Of a stretch of DNA of 64,000 nt, positions 24,595-34,213 are shown in pieces. Origin of the DNA: Lepagella muris (lineage in GTDB: Bacteria; Bacteroidota; Bacteroidia; Bacteroidales; Muribaculaceae); the NCBI RefSeq assembly GCF_004793975.1, contig NZ_SRYB01000014.1, positions 47,622 to 111,621 on the forward strand. The letters run 5' to 3'. Made by a program: the position numbers and the translations under genes. Position 1 is the first letter of the stretch. Every line of letters starts with the position of its first letter. The notes under the pieces were generated by a model. It was given only the letters and a program-made list of their open reading frames with translations. It was not told where the DNA came from and ran no database searches.

Positions 24595-27408
24595 ATGGCC
24601 ATTCAAAGTGAGGCTGCATTGGAAAAAGGGCTTATTGAGACTCTCCAGAAGATGAACTATGAGTATGTTCAGATTAAAGGAGAGAACGACCTTAAATCTA
24701 ATTTCAAGAAGCAGCTTGAAATACATAATAAGAAAGTTCTTGCTGAAATCGGACGTGAACATCTTACTGACAGTGAATTTGAGAAAGTCTTGATTTACCT
24801 TGAAGGTGGTACACGTTTTGAGAAAGCAAAGAGACTGCGCGACATCTTCCATCTGGAAACAGATGATGGACAGCGTGTGTGGCTCCAATTCCTTAATAAG
24901 AAGAATTGGTGTCAAAATGAATTCCAAGTATCTAATCAAATTACGGTTGAAGACAAACGGAAAAACCGCTATGATGTGACAATCCTAATAAATGGTCTGC
25001 CATTGGTACAGATTGAGTTGAAACGTCGTGGTGTTGAACTGAAACAGGCTTACAATCAGATTCAACGGTATCATAAGACATCATTTCATGGTCTATTCGA
25101 CTACATCCAGATATTTGTGATTTCCAACGGTGTTAACACTCGTTACTTCGCCAACAACCCCAATCAAGGTTTCAAATTCACATTCAATTGGACAGATAAA
25201 TCCAATAATCCGTTCAATGAATTGAGTCTATTTGCCACTGACTTTCTTGACAAGTGCACTCTTGGAAAGATGATCAGTAAATACGTTGTGATGCACGAAG
25301 GCGACAAGTCGCTCATGGTGCTTCGTCCATATCAATATTATGCCGTAGAAGAGATTATCGACAAGGTACAGAACACCAACCGCAACGGTTATATCTGGCA
25401 TACCACAGGTGCCGGAAAGACCCTGACCTCTTTCAAGACCGCGCAACTCGTTGAGGAACTTGACGGAATTGACAAGGTTATGTTCGTAGTTGACCGCCAC
25501 GATCTCGACACGCAGACACAATCTGAATACGATGCCTTTGAACCGGGGGCAGTTGACAGCACTTCTGATACAAGAGAACTCATACACCGTCTCCAAAGCG
25601 ATTCAAAAATCATCATTACCACTATACAAAAGCTCAACGCTGCCGTATCCCGACCATGGTACAACAGTAAGATTCAAAAACTTAAGGATAGCCGTGTGGT
25701 GATGATATTTGACGAATGTCATCGCAGTCACTTTGGCGACAGTCACCGAAATATCGTCAATTTCTTCAATAATCTTCAAATTTTCGGATTCACCGGGACT
25801 CCGATATTTGCCGAAAATTCCTCTGATAAACATACCACCAAGGAAATCTTTGGAGAGTGTCTGCATAAGTATCTTATCAAGGATGCCATTGCCGACGAAA
25901 ATGTGCTTGGATTCCTTGTGGAATACTATCACGGCAACACAGATGTGAACAATAGCAACGAGAACCGTATGCGCGAGATTGCCCAGTTCATTCTCAACAA
26001 TTTTAATAAATCCACATACGATGGTGAGTTTGATGCGTTATTTGCCGTACAATCCGTTCCGATGCTCATTCAATATTACAAGATATTCAAGGAACTGAAT
26101 CCCAAAATACGTATCGGAGCTATTTTCACTTACGCCTCAAATGAAAGTCAGGATGACGCAACCACCGGAATGTCGAGCGGCTCGTTTGTAAGCGACCGAG
26201 TAGACGGAGCAGACGATATGGAAGAGATTATCAACGACTATAACAAGATGTATGGCACATCCTTTTCGTTGCAGAACTTCCGGGCATATTATGATGACGT
26301 AAACCTGCGATTGAAAAAGAAAAAGCCGGATATGGAGTCACTTGACCTGTGTCTTGTTGTCGGAATGTTCCTAACTGGCTTCGACTCAAAGAAACTCAAC
26401 ACCCTATATCTTGATAAAAATATGGAATACCATGGTTTGTTGCAGGCCTTCAGCCGCACAAACCGTGTGCTCAACGAGCGCAAACGTTTTGGTAAAATCG
26501 TGTGCTTCCGCGACCTGAAGTCAAATGTCGATGCTGCAATAAAACTATTCAGCGAAGGTGGCGACGAAAATGTGCTACATGAGCCATTTGAAAATGTAAA
26601 GAAAGATTACATTGATCTGACCAAAGAGTTCCTGACCCATTATCCGGATTCGCGAGTAGTGGATTATCTACAAAGTGAGGAGGATAAACGTAATTTCATT
26701 CTGGCGTTCCGCGACATCATCCGCAAACATGCAGAGATTCAGATATACGAGGATTTCAATGAGGATGACTGCGATTTCCCAATGGACGAACAGCTTTACA
26801 TGGATTTCCGAAGCAAATATCTTGACATTCATGATACATTCATGGATTCAAAGACAGTAAAGGACTCAACGCCATCGGATGACAATAGCGCCGAGACAAC
26901 TCTTGACGATATTGATTTCTGTCTTGAATTGCTCCATAGCGACATTATTAATGTTGCCTACATCCTGAGTCTGATTGCCAATCTTAATCCAAATGCCGAA
27001 GACTATCCGGAGAAACGACAGGAAATCCTTAACACTATGATTAAGGATGCAGAATTACGTAGTAAAGCCCAACTTATCGACGGCTTTATTCTCCAGACCG
27101 TTGACAATGACAAGGAGGGTTTCATCAATAAGAAAGCAGATGGCAGCAACGATCTCGAAGAACGTCTTAACCAATACATTCGTCAGGAGAAAGGACGCGC
27201 CATTGAGAGTATCGCAATGGAAGAGGAAATACCTCTTGAGATTATCAAAAAGTATGTGTCGGAATACGACTATGTGAATAAGGAACAGACCGAAATTATT
27301 CAGGATGCTTTGAAAGGGAAAAAACTCGGATTAATAGAACGCCGTCGCACCCTCAAAAGAATAGTTGACCGACTCCGCAACATTATAAAAACTTTTAGCT
27401 GGAACTAA
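24595..27408 (+). CDS. hsdR: Type I restriction enzyme, R subunit
   Basis: 937 residues. The N-terminal nuclease has VQIELKRRGVELKQAYNQI near residues 140-155 (the E-x-K of the PD-(D/E)XK site). The SF2 translocase follows: Walker A HTTGAGKTLTSFK near 270, DECHRSHFG near 376, GFTGTP, and the helicase C-lobe QAFSRTNR near 620. The C-terminal helical part should bind HsdM. With HsdM and HsdS it translocates DNA and cuts at a distance when the target site is unmethylated. It starts the operon; its stop is one base from the hsdM ATG. Confidence 0.95.
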   Translation: MAIQSEAALEKGLIETLQKMNYEYVQIKGENDLKSNFKKQLEIHNKKVLAEIGREHLTDSEFEKVLIYLEGGTRFEKAKRLRDIFHLETDDGQRVWLQFLNKKNWCQNEFQVSNQITVEDKRKNRYDVTILINGLPLVQIELKRRGVELKQAYNQIQRYHKTSFHGLFDYIQIFVISNGVNTRYFANNPNQGFKFTFNWTDKSNNPFNELSLFATDFLDKCTLGKMISKYVVMHEGDKSLMVLRPYQYYAVEEIIDKVQNTNRNGYIWHTTGAGKTLTSFKTAQLVEELDGIDKVMFVVDRHDLDTQTQSEYDAFEPGAVDSTSDTRELIHRLQSDSKIIITTIQKLNAAVSRPWYNSKIQKLKDSRVVMIFDECHRSHFGDSHRNIVNFFNNLQIFGFTGTPIFAENSSDKHTTKEIFGECLHKYLIKDAIADENVLGFLVEYYHGNTDVNNSNENRMREIAQFILNNFNKSTYDGEFDALFAVQSVPMLIQYYKIFKELNPKIRIGAIFTYASNESQDDATTGMSSGSFVSDRVDGADDMEEIINDYNKMYGTSFSLQNFRAYYDDVNLRLKKKKPDMESLDLCLVVGMFLTGFDSKKLNTLYLDKNMEYHGLLQAFSRTNRVLNERKRFGKIVCFRDLKSNVDAAIKLFSEGGDENVLHEPFENVKKDYIDLTKEFLTHYPDSRVVDYLQSEEDKRNFILAFRDIIRKHAEIQIYEDFNEDDCDFPMDEQLYMDFRSKYLDIHDTFMDSKTVKDSTPSDDNSAETTLDDIDFCLELLHSDIINVAYILSLIANLNPNAEDYPEKRQEILNTMIKDAELRSKAQLIDGFILQTVDNDKEGFINKKADGSNDLEERLNQYIRQEKGRAIESIAMEEEIPLEIIKKYVSEYDYVNKEQTEIIQDALKGKKLGLIERRRTLKRIVDRLRNIIKTFSWN

Positions 27409-27409
27409 T

Positions 27410-28957
27410 ATGGAAATTCAACAAAAACTTCGCGCTCAGCTTTGGGCAGTTGCAAATAACTTGCGTGGTAATATGTCAGCCAACGAATTCATGTATTTCT
27501 CGCTTGGCTTCATTTTCTATAAATATCTCTCCGAAAAAATTGAAAAATATGTAGACCAAGCACTTGAAAATGACGGAATCACTTTCAAGCAGCTATGGGA
27601 TAGCCAAGAGGAAGAGACTATTGAACTTCAGAATGAGGTAAAGAACCAATGTCTTGAAGATATCGGTTATTTCGTTGAGCCTCAATTCCTATTCTCTTCA
27701 ATTATTGAAAGGATAAACCGTAAGGAGAATATTCTTCCGCAGTTGGAACGTTCGCTGAAACGAATTGAGGATTCCACTCTCGGACAGGAGAGTGAAGAGG
27801 ATTTTGGTGGACTTTTCTCTGACATTGACCTTGCATCTCCCAAACTTGGTAAGACTTCCGATGATAAGAACAATCTTATCAGCAGCGTGCTTATCGCCCT
27901 TAATGGTATTGATTTCGGAGCTGATGAGGCTACCCAGATTGACATTCTTGGGGATGCCTACGAATATATGATTTCACAATTCGCTGCCGGAGCAGGTAAG
28001 AAAGCCGGTGAATTTTATACCCCACAGGAGGTCAGCCGGATATTGGCTGAAATTGTAACTCTCGGACATCCTCGTCTGCGCAACGTATATGACCCAACTT
28101 GCGGTTCCGGATCCCTGTTGATACGTGCTGCAAAAATAGGTCATGCTGTTGAAATTTTCGGTCAGGAGAAGAACCCGACAACATACAATCTCGCCCGCAT
28201 GAACATGCTGCTACACGGTATAAAGTTCAGCAATTTCAAAATAGAGAATGGCGACACTCTTGAAGCTGACGCTTTCGGTGAACGTCAGTTTGATGCAGTG
28301 GTAGCAAACCCTCCCTTCTCTGCCGAATGGAGTGCTGCCGAGAAATTCAATAATGATGACCGCTTCAGCAAAGCCGGTCGCCTTGCACCTCGGAAGACTG
28401 CGGACTATGCCTTTATCCTTCACATGATATATCATCTCAATGACGGAGGCACAATGGCATGTGTAGCTCCTCATGGAGTGCTGTTCAGAGGTAATGCCGA
28501 GGGTGCAATACGTCGCTATCTTATAGAGAACAAGAACTATATAGATGCAATCATCGGACTGCCTGCCAATATCTTCTATGGCACATCTATCCCAACTTGC
28601 ATCATGGTGATGAAGAAATGCCGCAAAGATGATGACAATATCCTTTTCATCGACGCAAGTAAGGAGTTTGAGAAGGTCAAGACCCAAAACAAACTCCGTG
28701 AAGAACATATCCGCAAGATTGTAGAGACATACCGCGACCGCAAGGAGATTGAGAAATACAGTCATTGTGCTACTCTTCAGGAGATTGCCGACAATGACTA
28801 TAATCTCAACATACCCCGTTATGTTGACACTTTTGAGGAAGAGGAGCCAATCGACATAAAGGCAGTAATGGCAGAAATCAAGGAGTTGGAAGCCAAACGC
28901 GCAGAACTTGACAAAGAGATTGAGGGCTACCTCCGCGAACTTGGCATAGTTGAATAA
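27410..28957 (+). CDS. hsdM: Type I restriction-modification DNA N6-adenine methyltransferase, M subunit
   Basis: 515 residues. The N-terminal helical domain (HsdM_N) runs to about 160. The SAM-binding motif DPTCGSGSLLIRA lies near 228 and the catalytic NPPF near 301. The C-terminal coiled helix (IKAVMAEIKELEAKRAELDKEIEGYL) should contact HsdS. Together with HsdS it methylates adenine in a bipartite target. It is separated by 53 bases from the expressed hsdS. Confidence 0.95.
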   Translation: MEIQQKLRAQLWAVANNLRGNMSANEFMYFSLGFIFYKYLSEKIEKYVDQALENDGITFKQLWDSQEEETIELQNEVKNQCLEDIGYFVEPQFLFSSIIERINRKENILPQLERSLKRIEDSTLGQESEEDFGGLFSDIDLASPKLGKTSDDKNNLISSVLIALNGIDFGADEATQIDILGDAYEYMISQFAAGAGKKAGEFYTPQEVSRILAEIVTLGHPRLRNVYDPTCGSGSLLIRAAKIGHAVEIFGQEKNPTTYNLARMNMLLHGIKFSNFKIENGDTLEADAFGERQFDAVVANPPFSAEWSAAEKFNNDDRFSKAGRLAPRKTADYAFILHMIYHLNDGGTMACVAPHGVLFRGNAEGAIRRYLIENKNYIDAIIGLPANIFYGTSIPTCIMVMKKCRKDDDNILFIDASKEFEKVKTQNKLREEHIRKIVETYRDRKEIEKYSHCATLQEIADNDYNLNIPRYVDTFEEEEPIDIKAVMAEIKELEAKRAELDKEIEGYLRELGIVE

Positions 28958-29010
28958 TTTTTTGCCTTCTATCAATCTCTAATCACATAACTTAAAAATC
29001 AGAAATAATT

Positions 29011-30156
29011 ATGGCAAACAATAACCAACATACCAAACCCAATGTGCCCCCTTTGCGCTTCCCCGGCTTCTCCGATGAATGGGAAACCTATTCTATTAAT
29101 GAAATTTCAAATATTGTTAAAGGAAGTGGTATTTCCAAAGAACAACTTTCCAAAGAGGGAGAAGAGTGCATACTTTATGGAGAACTATATACCAAATATA
29201 AATCTGAGATTATAGATGAAGTTTTTAGCAAAACCGATATTAACTCAACAAAACTAACTCGCAGTCAACACAATGATGTTATCATCCCATGTTCAGGAGA
29301 AAGTGCTGAAGATATTGCAACTGCCAGATGTGTTACAAGGGATGGAATATTATTAGGTGGAGACTTAAATATTATCCGTTTTAATGGGCAAAATGGAGCT
29401 TTTATGAGTTACCAATTAAATGGGAAACGGAAATATGATATAGCAAGAGTTACACAGGGTGTTTCAGTAGTACATCTCTATCCTGACCATTTAAAATCTG
29501 TCAAAGTAAGTACACCATCATTGAAAGAACAAAATAGAATTGTAAAATTACTTTCACTCATAGATAAACGAATTTCTACTCAGAACAAAATAATTGAGAA
29601 ATTGCAATCCTTAATCAAGGGACTCAGAACCTTTATCTTTTCCGGTTTATTTGAATCTTATGCCAAACTTGGAGAAATTGCTAAACTATATCAACCACAG
29701 ACAATATCTACGTCTGAATTACAATCAGAAGGCTATATTGTATATGGTGCAAACGGAATTATAGGACATTATCATTCATATAACCATGCACGCCCTCAGA
29801 TATGCATCACTTGTAGAGGTAATACTTGTGGGCAAGTATCACTTACATCTCCATTCTCATGGATAACAGGAAATGCTATGGTTGTTAATATTGAAAATAA
29901 AGTTGAAATAAATCAGATATACTTATTCCATTTTCTTAAAAATTACAATTTTAATTCCATAATAACAGGATCTGGGCAACCTCAAATCGTAAGGACTCCT
30001 TTGGAACGGATTAAAGTACCAATCACAAACTTAACAGAACAGAAAAGAATTGCCAATACTCTTGATACAAACAATAAGAATCTAATAATTGAGTGTAATC
30101 TTAAAGAGTTATATGTCAGGCAGAAGCAATTTCTTTTACAAAAGTTGTTTATATGA
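29011..30156 (+). CDS. hsdS: Type I specificity subunit, expressed copy
   Basis: 381 residues from the ATG at 29011. Two target-recognition domains are each followed by a conserved helical spacer: the first ends near STQNKIIEKLQSLIKGLRTF and the second near YVRQKQFLLQKLFI. It begins with the conserved VPPLRFPGFSDEWE segment, inside a 33-base stretch (29042-29074) that is repeated in inverse orientation at 32633-32665. It carries the central 17-base sequence (29608-29624) repeated inversely at 30753-30769. It lies directly after hsdM and so is the copy translated with it. Confidence 0.92.
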   Translation: MANNNQHTKPNVPPLRFPGFSDEWETYSINEISNIVKGSGISKEQLSKEGEECILYGELYTKYKSEIIDEVFSKTDINSTKLTRSQHNDVIIPCSGESAEDIATARCVTRDGILLGGDLNIIRFNGQNGAFMSYQLNGKRKYDIARVTQGVSVVHLYPDHLKSVKVSTPSLKEQNRIVKLLSLIDKRISTQNKIIEKLQSLIKGLRTFIFSGLFESYAKLGEIAKLYQPQTISTSELQSEGYIVYGANGIIGHYHSYNHARPQICITCRGNTCGQVSLTSPFSWITGNAMVVNIENKVEINQIYLFHFLKNYNFNSIITGSGQPQIVRTPLERIKVPITNLTEQKRIANTLDTNNKNLIIECNLKELYVRQKQFLLQKLFI

Positions 30157-30874
30157 ACAGCTTTTGTAACAAGAATTTCTTTTGCATTACTAAAGACGTG
30201 TGAATTGATTTTTCTGTTTGAATTTTCTGGTTTATTGCTGAAAGTGTATTGGATATTGTGCGTATTTCTTTGATATCAACAGGGATTGGAATCTTATTTC
30301 CAAGAAATCGTTGATTTGAAATATTGATAGTATTTTTTGCGCCTTTCTGGATGAGTGGCGAAAGATAGTTATTTGTATTTAATGGATTTAAAAAATAATA
30401 GTGGAGATAGTTGCCAATTTCAAACGATAATGGTTTATATACTCCATATAGAGGAGACACTGCTACCGGTTCTTGACAATGACTTTGCTTAACTATACCA
30501 TAAGGTTGATTTCCAGTTGGCGATTTTGTGTAAATAATATCTCCATACCTAACGACATGATAGCGAGATGTATCATTGGCAGCAAATGAGCGTCCCAAAT
30601 ATTCTACTTGATTGATGACTCCAGCCGTTACAGATACAGAATGTACCGGATAGGATTCTTTATTCTGCTCACATCTTTCAATAAGAATATTAGATAGAAT
30701 AACCTTATGCCAAGAACTATTTGAAATACCTTCTTTAGTCAGCTTTTGTATAAGTCCCTTGATTAAGGAGAGGGAATGTTTAATTTTATTCAAAACTTGC
30801 CGATATCGGCAAGTTTTGCTGTATTTGTAGAGAAAAATTATTAAAACTTGCCGATAAAAAATTCCGAATACCAT
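30149..30874 (-). CDS. Silent hsdS half-cassette (C-terminal target-recognition domain), inverted
   Basis: Lies tail to tail with the expressed hsdS and ends in the same FLLQKLFI tail. The useful homology begins at SLIKGLIQKLTKEG, whose DNA contains the central 17-base crossover sequence, and includes one recognition domain. The N-terminal residues before that come from unrelated sequence, and no promoter or first recognition domain is present. It is a donor, not an expressed gene. Inversion between the 17-base copies would exchange the second recognition domain of HsdS. Confidence 0.82.
   Translation of the reverse strand: MVFGIFYRQVLIIFLYKYSKTCRYRQVLNKIKHSLSLIKGLIQKLTKEGISNSSWHKVILSNILIERCEQNKESYPVHSVSVTAGVINQVEYLGRSFAANDTSRYHVVRYGDIIYTKSPTGNQPYGIVKQSHCQEPVAVSPLYGVYKPLSFEIGNYLHYYFLNPLNTNNYLSPLIQKGAKNTINISNQRFLGNKIPIPVDIKEIRTISNTLSAINQKIQTEKSIHTSLVMQKKFLLQKLFI
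30791..30856. repeat. 28-base perfect palindrome plus an extra half-site
   Basis: 30791-30818 reads the same on both strands; its arms are CAAAACTTGCCGAT and the complement. The half-site AAAACTTGCCGATA recurs at 30843-30856, 24 bases after the palindrome ends. It sits between the two inner silent cassettes. It may be a recombinase-binding or transcription-terminating site. Confidence 0.85.
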
Positions 30875-31477
30875 TCAAAGGTTGATTCTGATATTAAGGA
30901 TTTTGAATCCATATTGTCCGCAATTGGTCGAATCATTTTTTGTAAAGCAACTTTGATTAAGATTCAAAATCTTTGTGAGGTTATAATGGGACAATCTCCG
31001 GCATCCTCAAGTTACAATAATAATAATGATGGGCTTCCTCTGATTCAAGGTAATTTGGATATATTTGATGGGGCAACGATTTCGCGTATATATACAAATG
31101 AACCAATTAAAATTTCTTTGCCAAATGATTTAATTCTCACTGTCAGGGCACCTGTTGGAATTGTTGCAGAGAATAAAATGAAAGTATGTATTGGACGAGG
31201 AGTATGTGCACTCAGAAATAAATCTACAATACCTACAATGTATATTTACTATGCTTTAGACTATTTCAGTTACAAATGGAAACAGATTGAGCAAGGAAGC
31301 ACATTCACTTCTATCAATGGTGATGATGTAAAAAAATTCGCTATACCATTAGTTAACAATGCTGAATACCTATGCGCTTTCCTTTCAAAGATTGATATGC
31401 TTATAAAGTGTTCAATCAACCTGCATTCAAATTATATAAAGCAAAAACAGTATTTGCTTTCGCAGATGTTCATATAA
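30848..31477 (+). CDS. Silent hsdS half-cassette (second alternative C-terminal domain)
   Basis: About 209 open codons, of which those from about LIKIQNLCEVIMGQSP onward form one recognition domain and end in YIKQKQYLLSQMFI, the tail shared with the outer inverted hsdS. A short sequence GTCCGCAATT at 30916-30925 recurs inversely in the outer hsdS (32049-32058) and may mark the crossover. The first residues are not family sequence. It is a donor cassette for the outer gene or for combination with the expressed copy. Confidence 0.78.
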   Translation: MPIKNSEYHSKVDSDIKDFESILSAIGRIIFCKATLIKIQNLCEVIMGQSPASSSYNNNNDGLPLIQGNLDIFDGATISRIYTNEPIKISLPNDLILTVRAPVGIVAENKMKVCIGRGVCALRNKSTIPTMYIYYALDYFSYKWKQIEQGSTFTSINGDDVKKFAIPLVNNAEYLCAFLSKIDMLIKCSINLHSNYIKQKQYLLSQMFI

Positions 31478-32663
31478 ACATCTGCGAAAGTAAATATTGA
31501 CATTGTTTTTGAAATAAAGTCAAAATCTGATTTTCAAACTCTATTTTATCAGAAATTTTTGTTATGGAATATGCGATTTTGTCTTGTTTGTCTTTGCTTG
31601 GTAATTTAATTTGTAAACTTAAAAAATCCTTTTCTTTTAATCTTTTTGAACCAGATCCTGTTGTGAATGCCTCAACTGGTTCATAGAATGAAGGATGTTG
31701 TAATTGATATAGTAAATATGTTGGATTACAAATATTTGAATTTATATCAAATGAAGGGATGTCTTTAGAAGTTAGTCCCTTGTCTAAAGTATCAGGAATT
31801 AGACCAATAGCACCATTATGGAAATTCTGTTTGCCATAAATTAATTGACCGCTATTCCTAATATAATATTGTGTTGCACCCAATTCTAAATTTTCAGCTG
31901 TACTCCTACATACCCCTTTAGCATGTAGCCTAACTGTTATTATTCTCTCGTATGTTGGTTTTTCCTCTTTAATTTGTTTTGCTTCATTACATATATTAGA
32001 CAACTGTATTATGTCTGCTTCTGTATTATGCAATATCTCTGTTTCAATAATTGCGGACTTTAATTTTTTCAAGTCCTCAATTATTTTGTTTTGAGTCGCG
32101 ATGCGTCTGTCTATTGCATATAGCAAGGCGAATATCTTTTCTTGTTCTCGTTTTGATGGTATGCCCAAATATATCTCATCCATGTTCTTTGAACTGATAG
32201 AATATATCTTTGTACCTTGGGCAATTCGTCGAATCTGATTGTGATATGCCTTTGAACTAAAGAGATAACCCTTAAATCCATCAACAGTAATATCTGTCTT
32301 ATCACGCCCGTGAATAGTATGGAGACCACAAACTATATCCCTATCAATATTTATAAATTCAATTGCTTTTCCAACATCATTCGTATCTTCAGACGCATCA
32401 GCAAATGCAACATCTCCACTTTCACAAATGGTATAATTCTTAGGAATCTTATCGTTGTTTATGAAGGGCAGATTCGCGTCCTTCATATTAACAATAGTTG
32501 GAAGATCTTTGTGAATAAGTCCATAGTGTAGATTCAGAATCTTCCCATTCTCATAATTTAGCATATCCCATGAAAGGGAATTAGTTGAGAAGAAATCCAA
32601 TAAGTCTGAGACTTTAACTCTTTCCCACTCAACGGAGAAGCCGGGGAAGCGCAAAGGGGGCAC
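31470..32663 (-). CDS. Second full-length hsdS, inverted and silent
   Basis: 397 residues, beginning MPPLRFPGFSVEWERVKVSDLL and containing two recognition domains with the spacer ATQNKIIEDLKKL between them. The first 33 bases or so match the expressed hsdS exactly in inverse orientation (32633-32665 against 29042-29074). It faces away from hsdM and has no promoter of its own that I can see. Recombination at the 33-base inverted repeat would place its first recognition domain behind hsdM. Confidence 0.85.
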   Translation of the reverse strand: MPPLRFPGFSVEWERVKVSDLLDFFSTNSLSWDMLNYENGKILNLHYGLIHKDLPTIVNMKDANLPFINNDKIPKNYTICESGDVAFADASEDTNDVGKAIEFINIDRDIVCGLHTIHGRDKTDITVDGFKGYLFSSKAYHNQIRRIAQGTKIYSISSKNMDEIYLGIPSKREQEKIFALLYAIDRRIATQNKIIEDLKKLKSAIIETEILHNTEADIIQLSNICNEAKQIKEEKPTYERIITVRLHAKGVCRSTAENLELGATQYYIRNSGQLIYGKQNFHNGAIGLIPDTLDKGLTSKDIPSFDINSNICNPTYLLYQLQHPSFYEPVEAFTTGSGSKRLKEKDFLSLQIKLPSKDKQDKIAYSITKISDKIEFENQILTLFQKQCQYLLSQMFI

Positions 32664-32775
32664 ATCAATATCTTATATAATTGAAATTGTTTAAGATAGG
32701 CATTTATTCCCATTGATTTTTTAATTGCATCATTATTTTTCTCTAATTTTCAGAACAACCAATAATATTAACATT

Positions 32776-33702
32776 ATGACACATCTGACTATCAGAGAAA
32801 TCGCGGACGCTTGGAAAAATGAGAAGCGTCCTTACGTCAAGCAGTCCACTTTTGCAGCTTATATGCTGACGCTTGAAAACCATCTGTTGCCATACTTCGG
32901 TGACATGACTGACCTGAGTGAACAAACTGTACAATCCTTCGTGCTTGGGAAGCTCAATGGCGGGTTGAGCATCAAGACCATCAAGGACATCCTCATCGTG
33001 CTGAAGATGATTATGAAGCACGGTGTAAAAAACAAGTGGATGGAACACGCTGAATGGGACATCAAATATCCCACAACGGCAAACCCGACCGACATAGAAG
33101 TGTTGACCGTTGCCAACCACAAGAAGATTCTTGACCATATCAAGGCCAACTTCTCATTCAAGGCTCTGGGCATATATCTTTGCCTAACCACTGGACTGCG
33201 AATAGGTGAGATATGCGCCTTGCGCTGGGAGGACATCAACACACAGACCGGGACACTCCAAGTGAAACGCACTATCGAGCGCATCTACATTATCGAAGGT
33301 GATAAGAAGCATACAGAAGTCGTAATCAACGACCCCAAGACACCCAACTCCATCCGAGAGATACCACTGAGTGCAGAAGCTCTTTCGCTCATCAAGCCGT
33401 TGATGAAGATAGTAAACACCGGCTTTTATGTCATATCCAATGACGCCAAGCCGATAGAGCCTCGCACTTATCGCAGCTACTACAAAAGGTTGATGAAATC
33501 GCTCGACATTCCGGCGATCAAGTTCCACGGCCTCCGTCACTCTTTCGCTACCCGCTGCATCGAGAGCAACTGCGACTACAAGACTGTCAGTGTTCTTCTC
33601 GGTCACTCCGACATATCCACCACGCTCAACCTCTACGTTCACCCCAATATGGAACAGAAGAAACGATGTATCTCCAAAATGTTTAAATCTCTTGGTAAAT
33701 AG
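32776..33702 (+). CDS. Tyrosine site-specific recombinase (probable hsdS invertase)
   Basis: 308 residues from the ATG at 32776; a TTG at 32725 would add 17 residues lacking family character. It has an N-terminal SAM-like core-binding domain (about 1-105) and a catalytic domain with R in TTGLRIGEICALRW, H-x-x-R in FHGLRHSFATR, H in LLGHSDISTT and the Y nucleophile in LNLYVH. It resembles the invertases that shuffle hsdS genes in Bacteroides and Streptococcus more than phage integrases, and its position at the end of the hsdS array supports that role. No attachment site or excisionase is seen. Confidence 0.92.
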   Translation: MTHLTIREIADAWKNEKRPYVKQSTFAAYMLTLENHLLPYFGDMTDLSEQTVQSFVLGKLNGGLSIKTIKDILIVLKMIMKHGVKNKWMEHAEWDIKYPTTANPTDIEVLTVANHKKILDHIKANFSFKALGIYLCLTTGLRIGEICALRWEDINTQTGTLQVKRTIERIYIIEGDKKHTEVVINDPKTPNSIREIPLSAEALSLIKPLMKIVNTGFYVISNDAKPIEPRTYRSYYKRLMKSLDIPAIKFHGLRHSFATRCIESNCDYKTVSVLLGHSDISTTLNLYVHPNMEQKKRCISKMFKSLGK

Positions 33703-33759
33703 GTTATATAATTTGCAATACCTGTCTTTCTTTTGAATCGTTCGTATTTGGGAGCCGAT

Positions 33760-33790
33760 GCTTCTGTATCCGGGAGTGGGATACAGAAGC
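33760..33790 (+). terminator. Hairpin after the recombinase
   Basis: GCTTCTGTATCC and GGATACAGAAGC form a 12-bp stem with a 7-base loop, 58 bases after the recombinase stop. There is no long T run, so it may act as a terminator or merely protect the RNA end. Confidence 0.55.
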
Positions 33791-33958
33791 TTCGGTCGTT
33801 GATCACGAAATATAAATCCGAAAAGAGCCACATCACACTTTCAAAGACTTCAAAATCCTCTGAAAACTCTAAAATTCCCATCTTTGAAATAAATAAGACC
33901 ACTTCACATTGTTATTGTAATATATTTGATGTATATTTGCACTATAAAAGATTAGAAT

Positions 33959-34213
33959 ATGGATATAGCATTAAAACGAAATCAAAGTTTTCGTCTGCCG
34001 GTGGACCTGATTGAAAGACTGAAACTATTAGCAAAACGACAGAACCGTAGCCTTAACAACTATGTGGAGACACTATTGCTTGATGCTGCATATCTTGAAC
34101 CAAATGCCGAGACAATTGAGGCAATGAAAGAAGCTGAAAGCGGAGCACTCCGACATGACCCCCCCCTTGATCTCTCATCCATAGAGGCAATGGAGAAATC
34201 CATGGGTCTATGA
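33959..34213 (+). CDS. Ribbon-helix-helix antitoxin
   Basis: 84 residues. The N-terminal NQSFRLPVDLIERLKLLAKRQNRSLNNYVETLL is a ribbon-helix-helix DNA-binding fold (strand, helix, helix), and the acidic C-terminal tail should wrap the toxin. It would bind DNA and autoregulate. A run of eight C bases (34159-34166 region) lies within codons 64-67 and is a potential slippage site. The stop TGA overlaps an ATG (ATGA) that once started the toxin gene. Confidence 0.8.
   Translation: MDIALKRNQSFRLPVDLIERLKLLAKRQNRSLNNYVETLLLDAAYLEPNAETIEAMKEAESGALRHDPPLDLSSIEAMEKSMGL

Noticed and set aside
30149..31477. Two independent expressed restriction-specificity genes
   Set aside because: Each contains only one recognition domain, lacks the conserved N-terminus and promoter, and is bordered by the inversion repeats, so they are donor cassettes.
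32776..33702. Phage or ICE integrase marking an integrated element
   Set aside because: No tRNA target, attachment repeats, excisionase or phage genes are visible; the hsdS inverted repeats beside it give a better explanation.
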